Origin: Actinomycetes bacterium
GTDB taxonomy: Bacteria; Actinomycetota; Actinomycetes; S36-B12
Reading direction: 5' to 3'
DNA length: 61,374 nucleotides
Assembly (NCBI GenBank): GCA_024641635.1
Contig: JAHECS010000019.1
Coordinates: 1 to 61,374 of the forward strand
Shown: positions 41,410 to 50,039 of the stretch, one piece after another
How the letters are laid out: each line of letters opens with the position of its first letter
Position numbering within the stretch: the stretch's first letter is position 1
The notes under the pieces: generated by a model
Seen by the model: the letters and a program-made list of their open reading frames with translations, nothing else
Database searches by the model: none
What the model was told of the DNA's origin: nothing
Made by a program: the position numbers and the translations under genes

Positions 41410-42171
41410 CTACGAGGCGGGCACGAGCGTGCCGGCGAAGATCTGCCAGGCGAGCGCGGACTTCGCGATCAGGCTGAGGGTGATGTACGTGCGCTCGCCG
41501 TTGAGGTACTCGGCCCAACGCCCGACGCGCTTGTACTGCAGCCACTGGACAACGGCGAACACGTTGAAGAACAGGAACAGCGAGATGACGATCCCGTACA
41601 CGAAGGCCGGTGGCTCGACATCGAGCCGAGCACCCGGGGCCACGACGTACAGAAGCACGGCCAGCCACGGGACGATTCCGGCGATGCAGCCGAAGATGAA
41701 CGGGACCCAGCCGCCGTTGCCCGGTGACTCGTACTTCTCCTGCAGCCAGCCGAAGAGGATCATCGACGCGTTGACGCCGAAGAGGGCGATCAGGGCGGCC
41801 GCATCCGAGATGCCCACGATCTGCGCGATGAGCACGATCATGATCGACGAGCTGAGCGAGTACTCGACCCAGCGGAAGTAGTTGTGCTGTGCGACGAGTC
41901 CGGCGGCGTAGCGGCGGTTGAAGGGCGGCAGGGCGACGAGGAAGTGGAAGACCGCGGAGAGCCCGAAGAAGAGGGCCACGCCCACGGCTACCCGCGAGTC
42001 GAAGAGGACGACGGGATCCGAGGGTGGAGTTCCCGGGGGACCTTCCATGTAGGTCGCGGTGACCGGCAGGCTGAAGTCGTTGGCGAGGACGAGGATGAGC
42101 ACCAACTGGGTCAGATGGGCGAAACCAGCGATGAGGTTCCAGCGACGGATCTTGCCCAGTTGCTCAGTCAT
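41410..42171 (-). CDS. Heliorhodopsin
   Basis: The 253-residue seven-helix protein fits the heliorhodopsin family. The retinal-binding Lys237 is in helix 7 (TLSLIAKSALAWQIFAGTL), with Ser233 one turn before it. Arg100 and Glu103 in FRWVEYSLSSS are the helix-3 counterion region, and His20 and His76 are conserved. In heliorhodopsin 48C12 the matching residues are His23, His80, Glu107, Ser237 and Lys241, a consistent offset of 3-4. It lacks the type-1 rhodopsin DTE-like pump motif, so ion pumping is not expected; the family is inverted in the membrane and thought to be sensory or regulatory. No retinal or carotenoid gene is in the window. An NTF2-like gene follows after 17 bp. Confidence 0.88.
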   Translation of the reverse strand: MTEQLGKIRRWNLIAGFAHLTQLVLILVLANDFSLPVTATYMEGPPGTPPSDPVVLFDSRVAVGVALFFGLSAVFHFLVALPPFNRRYAAGLVAQHNYFRWVEYSLSSSIMIVLIAQIVGISDAAALIALFGVNASMILFGWLQEKYESPGNGGWVPFIFGCIAGIVPWLAVLLYVVAPGARLDVEPPAFVYGIVISLFLFFNVFAVVQWLQYKRVGRWAEYLNGERTYITLSLIAKSALAWQIFAGTLVPAS

Positions 42172-42240
42172 CTCCCCATCTTCACCCAGCTGCCACGCCC
42201 TCGCATCTCGACGCCGGCCCGGTTGCTGCGCGAACAGTCG

Positions 42241-42816
42241 TCAGGGGCCATGCACCACAGTCCGCACGACCCAGTGGTTCTTGCCGAGTCGTCGGTCACG
42301 CTCGAACCCGGCCGCCTCGAACATCGCGACCGTCCCGTTGTGGAGGAACGAGCTCGACACCGTGCGGTCGACGACCTCCTCCGGGTAGCTCTCGACGATC
42401 CCTCCGCCCAGCCGGGCGATCTCTGCCACGGCCCCGGCCAGCGCAGTCGACGCCACCCCCTGATGGCGATAGCCCTTGGCCACGAAGAAGCAGGTGATCC
42501 GCCAGTCCGGGAGTCCGTCGAGCTCCTCCCGGTACGCGCGCTGGTGCTTGATCCTCGGCAGTTCGTCCGTCGAGCCGAACTGGCACCAGCCCACGCACCT
42601 GTCAGCGTCGTAGACGAGGGCCGCGTGCGCCCTTCCTTCGCGTACGCGGACTTCCTTGTCTGCCCGGTTGTCGGCTGGCGTGCGACCCCGTCCGATGCCC
42701 TCGCTGTGGAAGGCCATGCACCAGCAGCCACCCCAGACCCCGTTGTGCCGCTCGACCACGTCGGCGAAGTCCGGCCACGTCGTCTCGTCCAGGCGCTTCA
42801 CGGAGAAGTCGGTCAC
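42241..42816 (-). CDS. GNAT-family N-acetyltransferase
   Basis: The 191-residue protein has the GNAT core: CVGWCQFGSTDELPRI, then the acetyl-CoA binding loop ITCFFVAKGYRHQGVASTALAGAV (R-H-Q-G-V-A), then TVAMFEAAGFERDRRLGKNHWVV. An N-terminal WGGCWCMAFHSEG segment matches a recurring actinobacterial subgroup with no assigned substrate. The ATG at 42816 opens the gene. It is the gene upstream of heliorhodopsin on the same strand, with 69 bp between, close enough for one transcript but with room for a promoter. Confidence 0.8.
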   Translation of the reverse strand: MTDFSVKRLDETTWPDFADVVERHNGVWGGCWCMAFHSEGIGRGRTPADNRADKEVRVREGRAHAALVYDADRCVGWCQFGSTDELPRIKHQRAYREELDGLPDWRITCFFVAKGYRHQGVASTALAGAVAEIARLGGGIVESYPEEVVDRTVSSSFLHNGTVAMFEAAGFERDRRLGKNHWVVRTVVHGP

Positions 42817-42867
42817 GTCTTTCCCTTCGTCGCCATGGTCACGGCTCGGCGAGGCCGCCCGCCGGGC

Positions 42868-43671
42868 CTACCGAAGCATCGCGTCCACGTTCGGGAGGTC
42901 CTCGAAGCACGAGAAGGACCCCTCGCTCGCGATCTCCCGGGCCGCGTTCAGGAATCCCTGCCATGCCGTGCGCGCCAGCGTCCCGCCCACGCTGATCCTC
43001 CGCACGCCCAGGTCTGCTGCCTTCGCCACTGTGATGAAGGGCGCGTTGATGAGCAGGTTGACCGGCTTCGGAGCCACGGCAGCGACGACCGCGGACACCT
43101 GCTCGGCGGACTCGATGCGTGGCGCGTAGAGGCAGTCGGCGCCAGCCTCGGAGAAGGCGCGCAGCCGGCGGATGGTCTCCTCGAGATCGGGCCTGCCGAC
43201 CACGAAGCCCTCGGAGCGAGCCGTGAGGACCACGCCCGTCCCAGACTCGTCGATCGCCTGCCGGGCCGCCTGGATCCGCTCGACCGCGAGATCGAACTCG
43301 AAGAGCGGCTGTGACTCGTCACCCGACGAGTCCTCGATGGACAACCCCGCCACCCCCGTCGCGACGGCCCGTTTCACGTTCTCGGCCACCTGCGCCGGCT
43401 GGACGGCGAAACCACCCTCGAAGTCGGCATTGACCGGCACCGACACGGCATCGACGATCGAGCCCAGGTGTCCGAGGGCCTCATCCAGCACCAGCTGGTT
43501 GTCGGCTCGCCCGAGCGTCCAGGCGAAACCGGCACTCGTCGTCGCCAGCGCCCGGAAGCCCATCTGCTCAAGCGCACGCGCGCTGCCCGCGTCCCACGGG
43601 TTCGGCATGACGAAGCAGCCTGAGAGGTGCAGACGTCGGAACGTGGATATCCGGGACTCATGCATAGACAT
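42868..43671 (-). CDS. Isocitrate lyase/PEP mutase family protein
   Basis: The 267-residue protein belongs to the PEP mutase/isocitrate lyase superfamily of (beta/alpha)8 barrels: FVMPNPWDAGSARALEQMGF, PVNADFEGGFA with the metal-site Asp, GLSIEDSSGDES and VVLTARSEGF. The catalytic KCGH loop of true isocitrate lyase is absent. This group includes carboxyphosphonoenolpyruvate mutase, 2-methylisocitrate lyase-like and oxaloacetate hydrolase-like enzymes, so the reaction is open. ATG 43671 is supported by a GAGG 6 nt upstream. The GNAT gene follows 51 bp downstream. Confidence 0.82.
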   Translation of the reverse strand: MSMHESRISTFRRLHLSGCFVMPNPWDAGSARALEQMGFRALATTSAGFAWTLGRADNQLVLDEALGHLGSIVDAVSVPVNADFEGGFAVQPAQVAENVKRAVATGVAGLSIEDSSGDESQPLFEFDLAVERIQAARQAIDESGTGVVLTARSEGFVVGRPDLEETIRRLRAFSEAGADCLYAPRIESAEQVSAVVAAVAPKPVNLLINAPFITVAKAADLGVRRISVGGTLARTAWQGFLNAAREIASEGSFSCFEDLPNVDAMLR

Positions 43672-43836
43672 GGCGCACCTCATCTGGAGGGCTCTGGCGG
43701 ATGGCTGGGCACCTGACGGGCGTGAAGAGTCGCCCGCTCCCGTCCACGCCCTTCCGGCCACCCTTGACCTCCGGGCGGCCCCCGTCAAGGTCCGCACGAC
43801 CGATCGGAGGCCTGCCGCACGGCCCGGCGGGCGCCG

Positions 43837-45300
43837 CTAGTCGCCGCTGTCGGTGGCCGAGGCGGTCGGCGACGGCGGGCTCGTCACCCTCGGCGTCGCG
43901 GTCTCGTCGGGGAGGACCGGCTGCGCGGAGACGGGCCCGACGGACGCCGGGGACGTCGGAGTTGCCTTCGGTGAGGGCTTGACCTTGGGCTTCGTCAGCG
44001 GCGTGATGGTGGCCGGGCGCTTGCGATCGAGGAGGACGACCCACAGCTGACCCGGCTTGAACGGCATCAGGCTGCCGTCCTTCAGAGTGAACGTCGTGCC
44101 CGACTTGGCGTTGGGCCTTCGCCACGTGGTCTTCCACACCCGTCCGTCGCGGAGCACCATCGCCGTGCCCTTGCCGACTGTCTGGGCGTGCGGCGTGTTG
44201 CCTCCGCCCTTGTCCCAGAACTGCGACTTGGTCTGCTTCACGTACTGGATCACGACCGTCGAGGCGCGCTGGCCGCCGCTCCACTCCTCAGCGCGGGCCG
44301 GTTGGCCGTTGAGCGAGATCCGGTACTCGTCGTCCTTCTTGTCATAGTCGAACCCCGCCGATGCGTAGCCCCATGACATCGAGGCCGTGGTCGCGTTCAG
44401 GCCGCCGTCGGGCACCACGTCGTCGAAGACGAAGCCCATGTCGTGGGCGCGGGTCGCCTTGGGCGCCCGGGCGACTCCCTTCCGACCGTCGAAGTACAGG
44501 TTGTACGGGGCCCGGCGACGGCTGTCCCGGCTGTAGCCGGTGCCCGACGTGTAGGGCGACACGTCGTAGATCGAGGCGGCCCTCAGGTACGGGAACATCT
44601 TTCGCTGCGCGCCCGAGTAGCCGAACGCCGGCTTGCCGTACTGCGCGAACAGATCGATGTCGGTGATGCGGGCCGAGCGGATGGGCCCGACGCGCGACGG
44701 GATTCGACTGGAGAACACCGCCGCCAGTCGCGTGATCCCGTACTCGACCTCCTCGACGTAGACGACGTCCGCATCGATGAGACCGGCATGAGGCTGCGCG
44801 TTGCGGGTGTTGTCGAGCTTCATGACGAGCACGGGCTTCCTGCTGCCGATCGGCAGGCCGGTGAGTGGGGACATGCCGATCGGATTGGCGGGAACCGGCA
44901 CGGCCGGGCGGTTGTCCGGGGGCGGGATGACGGTCTCCGCGCGCTTCGGCTTGGCCTTCCGGCTCGCTTCAGGCGACGCGGTTGCCTCGGGGGTGGGCGA
45001 CGCGTCGGCCGATGCCGAGATCGAGGCCTCCGGACTGCTCGAGGAGGTCGGCGGGAGACTGCCTGTCGGCTGCGGCGAGGGACTCGTGGACGAGGGCAAG
45101 GGCGGCTGCGCCAGCGTCGAGGGCAGCACGGTCACCGATGATCCTTCCGAGACGGACCCTGATGCCTGAGGGGACGTGGAGACCGCCGTCGGGGTGGAGA
45201 CGCAGCCGGCAAGGATCCCCGCGCATGCGAGTGCCCCAAGCGGAGTCAACAGGCGTCTCACTCCGTCAGGGTAAGTGGTCCGGACCGGCACCCTTCGCAT
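43837..45300 (-). CDS. DUF3048 family lipoprotein
   Basis: The 487-residue protein has a signal peptide ending in a lipobox (ALACAGILAGC, Cys about 33). A Ser/Pro/Thr-rich linker (about 35-110) follows, then the two DUF3048 domains (SPLTGLPIGSRKPVLVMKLDNTRNAQPHAGL in pieces, and a C-terminal half with KGTAMVLRDGRVWKTTWRRP). The tail is again Pro/Ser/Thr-rich. It should be lipid-anchored outside the membrane; the function of DUF3048 (YerB-like) is not known. ATG 45300 has AGGGGG 7 nt upstream; GTG 45261 would give a shorter signal peptide and is the alternative. Confidence 0.82.
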   Translation of the reverse strand: MRRVPVRTTYPDGVRRLLTPLGALACAGILAGCVSTPTAVSTSPQASGSVSEGSSVTVLPSTLAQPPLPSSTSPSPQPTGSLPPTSSSSPEASISASADASPTPEATASPEASRKAKPKRAETVIPPPDNRPAVPVPANPIGMSPLTGLPIGSRKPVLVMKLDNTRNAQPHAGLIDADVVYVEEVEYGITRLAAVFSSRIPSRVGPIRSARITDIDLFAQYGKPAFGYSGAQRKMFPYLRAASIYDVSPYTSGTGYSRDSRRRAPYNLYFDGRKGVARAPKATRAHDMGFVFDDVVPDGGLNATTASMSWGYASAGFDYDKKDDEYRISLNGQPARAEEWSGGQRASTVVIQYVKQTKSQFWDKGGGNTPHAQTVGKGTAMVLRDGRVWKTTWRRPNAKSGTTFTLKDGSLMPFKPGQLWVVLLDRKRPATITPLTKPKVKPSPKATPTSPASVGPVSAQPVLPDETATPRVTSPPSPTASATDSGD

Positions 45301-45389
45301 CCACGTCCCCCTTGGGCACGTTCCGCACCGGCAGCCGTACGCCTCCTACCATCGAGGTCAGGAGAAGGCGTCCATCGATGGGAGTTCTC

Positions 45390-46196
45390 ATGCAGGTCAA
45401 GGACAAGGTCCTCGTCGTCACGGGTGGCGGCAACGGCATCGGCCGGGAGGTCGTCCTCGAGCTGATCCGCCGAGGAGGCCGTGTCGCCGCTGTCGACCTG
45501 AGCGGGGAAGGGCTGGCCGAGACCGCCATGCTCGCGGCCGCGCCGGAGGGGCGGCTCTCCACGCACGAGGTGAATGTCGCCGATCGCGCCGCCGTCGAGG
45601 CACTGCCCGCCCAGGTGCTGGAGGCGCACGGGCAGGTCGACGGGATCCTCAACATCGCCGGCATCATCCAGCGCTTCGTGCACATCGACGAGCTGTCCAT
45701 CGAGGAGATCGAGCGGGTGATGGCGGTCAACTTCTGGGGCACGCTCTACATGGACAAGACGTTCCTGCCGCTGCTCAAGGCGCGACCCGAGGCGTGCCTG
45801 CTCAATGTGTCGAGCATGGGGGGCCTCGTCCCCGTCCCGGGACAGGGGGCGTATGGCGCGAGCAAGGGCGCGGTGAAGCTGCTGACGGAGACCCTCTACG
45901 CCGAACTGCGCGGCACCAGCGTCGCGGTCACCGTCGTCTTTCCCGGCGGCGTCGGCACCAACATCACCGGCAACTCCGGGGTCGAGGTCCCGGCACTGAC
46001 CACCGAGGGGGGCAAGCAGCCCAAGGTGACCGCGCCGGATGACGCGGCGCGGCAGATCGTCGACGCCGTCGCCCAGGGCAGGTTCCGGGTGCTCATCGGC
46101 GGCGACGCACGCATGCTCGACCGCCTCTCACGCGTCTCGCCGACGCGCGCCATCACCACTGTCGCCGACCAAATGAAGAAGATGCTCGGCATCTGA
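45390..46196 (+). CDS. SDR-family oxidoreductase
   Basis: The 268-residue classical SDR has the cofactor motif VVTGGGNGIGREV (TGxxxGxG), NIAG in place of NNAG, the catalytic Ser in LLNVSSMGG and YGASK as the Tyr-x3-Lys pair. The C-terminal part (about 200-268) ends in VSPTRAITTVADQMKKM, common in actinobacterial SDRs of the acetoin-reductase-like or DUF-annotated group. The substrate is unknown. ATG 45390 has GGGAG 5 nt upstream; a longer frame exists but lacks a site. It is followed by tfoX-like and nitroreductase genes on the same strand. Confidence 0.85.
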   Translation: MQVKDKVLVVTGGGNGIGREVVLELIRRGGRVAAVDLSGEGLAETAMLAAAPEGRLSTHEVNVADRAAVEALPAQVLEAHGQVDGILNIAGIIQRFVHIDELSIEEIERVMAVNFWGTLYMDKTFLPLLKARPEACLLNVSSMGGLVPVPGQGAYGASKGAVKLLTETLYAELRGTSVAVTVVFPGGVGTNITGNSGVEVPALTTEGGKQPKVTAPDDAARQIVDAVAQGRFRVLIGGDARMLDRLSRVSPTRAITTVADQMKKMLGI

Positions 46197-46239
46197 CCCC
46201 CGCCCCGTCGTTCAGCAGCGCCCAGAGAGGAGAAAGCCC

Positions 46240-46599
46240 ATGGAGATCGCCAAGGCCTCGGACGCCGACAAGGAGGTGTTCAGGGCACACGTCCCCGATC
46301 GTCCCGACGTCAGCGTCAAGCCGATGTTCGGCAATCTCGGTGCCTTCATCAACGGGAACATGTTCATGGGCCTGTTCGGCTCCGCGGTGGGCCTTCGACT
46401 CGCGCCCGGTGACCTGGACGAGTTCCTGTCCATCGCGGGAACGGGACCGTTCGGCCCGAGCGGGCGCCCGATGGGTGGCTACGCGTCCATCCCGACGTCC
46501 TGGAACAAGCCGACTGCAGCCTCCCGTGCCTGGGTCGATCGATCGCTCGCCTACGTCGAGGCACTCCCCCCGAAGAAGCCGAAGCCCAGGAAGTCGTGA
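46240..46599 (+). CDS. TfoX N-terminal domain protein
   Basis: The 119-residue protein consists of a TfoX_N domain: VSVKPMFGNLGAFINGNMFMGLFGSAVGLRL with the conserved MFG segment, then GPFGPSGRPMGGYASIP and a helix with AWVDRSLAYVEALPPK. A Lys/Pro-rich tail follows (KKPKPRKS). In proteobacteria TfoX/Sxy controls competence, but isolated N-terminal domains in actinobacteria have no proven role. ATG 46240 has GGAG 7 nt upstream. It lies 43 bp after the SDR gene, and its stop overlaps an in-frame GTG of the nitroreductase frame. Confidence 0.82.
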   Translation: MEIAKASDADKEVFRAHVPDRPDVSVKPMFGNLGAFINGNMFMGLFGSAVGLRLAPGDLDEFLSIAGTGPFGPSGRPMGGYASIPTSWNKPTAASRAWVDRSLAYVEALPPKKPKPRKS

Positions 46600-46625
46600 C
46601 GCGTCGCGGTGCCAGACTGTCCCGC

Positions 46626-47228
46626 ATGGAGTTCACCGAGGTCGTACGCCGCCGCCGCATGATCCGGCACTACTCCGACGAGCCGATCTCGCCCGACGCC
46701 ATCGAACGGATCCTCGCCTCCGCCCTCCGCGCTCCCTCGGCTGGCTTCTCGCAGGGCTGGGCCTTCCTTGCCCTGACCACGCCCGAGGACCGAGCCCGCT
46801 TCTGGACGTTCATCCCGACGCGCGTCGAGCAGACTCCGACGATGCAGCTCGCGCCCCTGGTCATCGTGCCGTTGGCGCACAAGGCCACCTACCTCGAGCG
46901 ATACGCCGAGGCGGACAAGGGCTGGGAGGACCGGGCGGAGGCGCGCTGGCCGGCGCCCTACTGGTTCATCGACACGGGCATGGCGTCACTTCTCATGCTC
47001 CTCACGGCCGTCGACGAGGGCCTCGACGCGTGCTTCTTCGGCATCCAGCCGGACCAGCTCGGGCCGTTCCGAGCCGAGTTCGGAATCCCCGACGACTACG
47101 CCCCCCTCGGAGGCATCACGGTCGGGCACCGCGCGCCGGACACGCCGCCGCAGGCCGATGCGGTGGAGAAGCGCCGGCGCCTAGCCGAGTCGGTCGTGCA
47201 TCGCGGCCACTTCGGCGTCCACGCCTAG
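46626..47228 (+). CDS. Nitroreductase family protein
   Basis: The 200-residue protein has the FMN-binding nitroreductase fold: VVRRRRMIRHYSDEPIS with the phosphate-binding arginines, ALRAPSAGFSQGW, a central DTGMASLLMLLTAVDEGLDACFFGI helix and LGGITVGHRAP. Members reduce nitroaromatics, quinones or flavins, or act in cofactor chemistry. ATG 46626 opens the conserved EFTEVVRRRR. GTG 46596, which overlaps the tfoX stop, would add ten residues and allow translational coupling. Its TAG stop shares CTAG (47225-47228) with the convergent DUF2252 gene. Confidence 0.85.
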   Translation: MEFTEVVRRRRMIRHYSDEPISPDAIERILASALRAPSAGFSQGWAFLALTTPEDRARFWTFIPTRVEQTPTMQLAPLVIVPLAHKATYLERYAEADKGWEDRAEARWPAPYWFIDTGMASLLMLLTAVDEGLDACFFGIQPDQLGPFRAEFGIPDDYAPLGGITVGHRAPDTPPQADAVEKRRRLAESVVHRGHFGVHA

Positions 47229-48682
47229 ACCCCCTCCAGGGCCTCAACCCGACCGTCGTCGATCGCCGCTCGCAGGGCGCCGTGGTCCCTCTCGTTCTGA
47301 TCGGCGTATGCCGTCGCGAACTCGGCGACCGCGTGGTCGAACACGTCCCGCTTGCCGAGATAGGCCCCGATGGCAACCCGGTCGCCAGAGCGCGCGTGCG
47401 CCCGGGCCAGAGTCCAGCCGCAGACCTGCCCGTACAGGGACATGCCCTCCGGGAGCGAGCCCTCCACCTCCGCAGATGCCTTCCAGTCCCGCAGCTGCCG
47501 CAGGTAGTAGTCGCGATCGACACCGTCGAGGCCGTTGGTCCGCTGCCAGCCCAGGAAGATGTCGCTCGCGGCCTGCATCATTCGCTGGCCCGACACGACG
47601 CGCTCCCCGTGGTTGGCGTATTCACTGATGCCGAGGTACTGCTCGAGGACGGAGGACTGGGCCTCCTTCGCCTGGAGGAACAGTGGGTCCTCACCGTCGA
47701 GTCCCTCGAAGAGCAGGATCCACGCCCGCGTGCCCACGCTTCCGACACCCACGACCTTGCGCGCCATGTGCACGAAGCGGTACTGGTCGAGGAGGTGTTT
47801 GCGGTCCGAGATCAAGGACTCTCGATAGGCGGCCAGCAACTCGCCCGTGCGCTCGTGGAGCTGTTGAGCGTCAGCCGCCGGGAGCAGCTCCTCGGCCGGG
47901 ACGATCAGGGGCGGGTCGGAGATGATCCGTCGCTGGCCGTCAACCTCGCGTGTCAGTTTCCGGAACGCCTGCATGGAGTCCTTGGTCTTCGCCGTCGCGA
48001 TGAGACTCTCGACCCTGAGCAGCCGCTCCGGACGGGCCACCTGCCGAAGCCTCGTCATCAGATTCTCAGCATCGACGCGGGCGTACCACACCTGCAGGTT
48101 CGGCATCGTGGCGAACGCGCGCATGCTCTCGCGATAGGACCGCACCGCGGCGAGGACGATCGACCTCGCCTCCTTGCGGCGGAACGACTGACTCCGAGCC
48201 GCGATCTCGAGGCTCGCGGCCAGTCGCTTCACATCCCACTCGAAGGGCCCGGGCAGCGTCTCGTCGAAGTCGTTCAGATCGAAGACGAGCCGCCGTTCGG
48301 GAGAGGCGTAGAAGCCGAAATTGCTCAAATGCGCGTCGCCGCACACCTGAACCCGGAGTCCCGGGCTCGGAGTGGTCGCCAGGTCGGCCGCCATGACCAG
48401 GGCCGCCCCGCGGTAGAACGCGAACGGCGACGACACCATGCGGCCGTAGCGGACCGGCAGCAACTCCGCCACGCGCGAGGGCCCCTGCCTCCCGAGCAGT
48501 TCGACAGGATCGGCACGCAGTTCCGTCGGATCGAAGATCGCGTGATCCTCGAGGGGCGCGTGCAGCCTCGCCTGCTTGCCCAGGGCGACTCGGTCGTGCC
48601 AGGCAGCCGTCCTCGGACCCGCTTCCTTCCGGCGGCGTGTCGGTTCGATCGCCCTGACACTCGAGAGCGTGCCCTTGCCCAT
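47225..48682 (-). CDS. DUF2252 family protein, paralogue B
   Basis: The 485-residue protein is a full-length homologue of the one at 15932-17386. It shares RYGRMVSSPFAFYRG, CGDAHLSNFGFYASPERR, NDFDETLPGPFEWDVKRLA, KVVGVGSVGTRAWILLF and CGWTLARAHARSGDRVAIGAYLG in pieces. The differences are spread along the chain rather than clustered, so this is an older duplication or separate acquisition. The family function is unknown; a kinase-like activity is suggested by GDxHxxN and the downstream acidic motif. ATG 48682 has AAGGG 7 nt upstream. It is convergent with and shares its stop region with the nitroreductase gene. Confidence 0.88.
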   Translation of the reverse strand: MGKGTLSSVRAIEPTRRRKEAGPRTAAWHDRVALGKQARLHAPLEDHAIFDPTELRADPVELLGRQGPSRVAELLPVRYGRMVSSPFAFYRGAALVMAADLATTPSPGLRVQVCGDAHLSNFGFYASPERRLVFDLNDFDETLPGPFEWDVKRLAASLEIAARSQSFRRKEARSIVLAAVRSYRESMRAFATMPNLQVWYARVDAENLMTRLRQVARPERLLRVESLIATAKTKDSMQAFRKLTREVDGQRRIISDPPLIVPAEELLPAADAQQLHERTGELLAAYRESLISDRKHLLDQYRFVHMARKVVGVGSVGTRAWILLFEGLDGEDPLFLQAKEAQSSVLEQYLGISEYANHGERVVSGQRMMQAASDIFLGWQRTNGLDGVDRDYYLRQLRDWKASAEVEGSLPEGMSLYGQVCGWTLARAHARSGDRVAIGAYLGKRDVFDHAVAEFATAYADQNERDHGALRAAIDDGRVEALEGV

Positions 48683-48733
48683 GTCAATCCCTTCCTCGAT
48701 TGAGTGGCCCTAGGAGACCTCTCACAGCTCGGC

Positions 48734-50035
48734 TCAATCCCGGCCGTCAAGCGCCATCCCGGGGAAGGCCGCTGCGCTGTCGCCGTCAGCGTAGGCCCGC
48801 GCGCCGTGGCAGTGCTTCCACTTGCGTCCGTTGCCGCATGAGCACGGGCCGTTGCGCGTCCTCTGCGCGTCTGCACGGGAGTACCAGTCCATGACGGCAC
48901 CGGCGTCACCGCCGTTGCGCACGTGGTCCGCCATAACCCGCATCGGCTCGTCCACGTGGGCGAAGAAGGCGCGGTAGCCCTCGCACAGGTAGTTCAGGCC
49001 GGCCTCTCCGTCGGGGGTGGTGATGAATCGGTCCTTGGGGCACCCACCGTTGCAGGCGAAGCGCACATCACAGTCCAAGCAGTACGTCGGGAGGGATGTC
49101 AGCTTGTCCCTCCCGAACGCCACCTGGGCATCTGAGCCCACCAGCTCCAGAAGGGTCCTGCCCTCGGTGATGTTGCCCAGCAGGTAGGTGGGCTCGACGA
49201 AGTGATCACACGAGTACACGTCCCCGTTGTGCTCGAGCGCCATCGCCGTCCCGCATGTGCGCGCGTGCACGCACATCCCCGTCTGGTGCATGCCCATCCA
49301 ATGAGCGAGCGTCGTGTCGAACATCTGGACGAATACATCGCCGACGTCTGCGCGCACCCAGTCCTCGAAGACATCCACGAGGAAACGGCCGTAGTCCGCG
49401 CCCGAGACCGTCCGGTCGCTGACCGCTTCGCCCTCCCGCTCGACGATCGGGATCAGCTGGATGAAGGCAGCGCCGAGGTCGTCCCTCAGGAACCGGTAGA
49501 CCTCAGTGCCGTGGCCGGCATTGGCTGCGTTCACGGTGGTCAGCGCATTCCACTCCACTCCCCGTTCCTTGAGGTGGTCGAGACCCTGCATGACGCGGTC
49601 GAACGTGGGCTTCCCACCCTTGTCCACTCGGTACGCGTCATGCAGCTCGCGAGGGCCGTCGATCGACACCCCCACGAGAACGTCGTGATCGGCCAGGAAT
49701 CTCGCCCAGTCGTCGTCAAGGAGGGTGGCGTTGGTCTGCATGGTGTTGAGAACACGCTGCCCGGGCACCGCAAGCTCGGCCTCCAGCTCAAGGACCCGCT
49801 CGAAGAACGGCCTCCCCATCAGGGTCGGCTCTCCACCCTGCCAGGCGACCACGACCTCGTCGGCCTGCGAGTGCGCCGCCAAGAGCTGGCCTAGGTAGGC
49901 GCGCAGGACGTCGTCGTGCATGCGGAAGTCGCTTCCGGGGTACAGCTCCTCCTTCGTCAGGAAGAAGCAGTACTGGCAGTCGAGGTTGCAGATGGCTCCC
50001 GTGGGCTTGGCCATCACATGGAACGTCCGGGTCAT
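48734..50035 (-). CDS. Anaerobic sulfatase-maturating radical SAM enzyme with SEC-C tail
   Basis: The 433-residue protein has the radical SAM cluster CNLDCQYC (Cys16, Cys20, Cys23) after HVMAKPTG, a GGEPT motif, and SIDGPRELHD. The SPASM domain for two more [4Fe-4S] clusters lies in its second half (CVHARTCG, YSCDHF, CLDCDVRFACNGGCPKDR). This is the anSME pattern: it oxidises a sulfatase Cys or Ser to formylglycine without O2. The C-terminus adds GPCSCGNGRKWKHCHG, a SEC-C zinc motif not usual for the family. The sulfatase gene ends 4 bp upstream, so the enzyme and target are co-expressed. ATG 50035 begins the conserved RTFHVMAKP. Confidence 0.9.
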   Translation of the reverse strand: MTRTFHVMAKPTGAICNLDCQYCFFLTKEELYPGSDFRMHDDVLRAYLGQLLAAHSQADEVVVAWQGGEPTLMGRPFFERVLELEAELAVPGQRVLNTMQTNATLLDDDWARFLADHDVLVGVSIDGPRELHDAYRVDKGGKPTFDRVMQGLDHLKERGVEWNALTTVNAANAGHGTEVYRFLRDDLGAAFIQLIPIVEREGEAVSDRTVSGADYGRFLVDVFEDWVRADVGDVFVQMFDTTLAHWMGMHQTGMCVHARTCGTAMALEHNGDVYSCDHFVEPTYLLGNITEGRTLLELVGSDAQVAFGRDKLTSLPTYCLDCDVRFACNGGCPKDRFITTPDGEAGLNYLCEGYRAFFAHVDEPMRVMADHVRNGGDAGAVMDWYSRADAQRTRNGPCSCGNGRKWKHCHGARAYADGDSAAAFPGMALDGRD

Positions 50036-50039
50036 GGCG

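Noticed and set aside
41410-42171. Type-1 proton-pumping rhodopsin.
   Set aside because: The helix-3 motif is RWVEYS rather than the DTE/DTD-like pump motif, and the residue set matches heliorhodopsins throughout.
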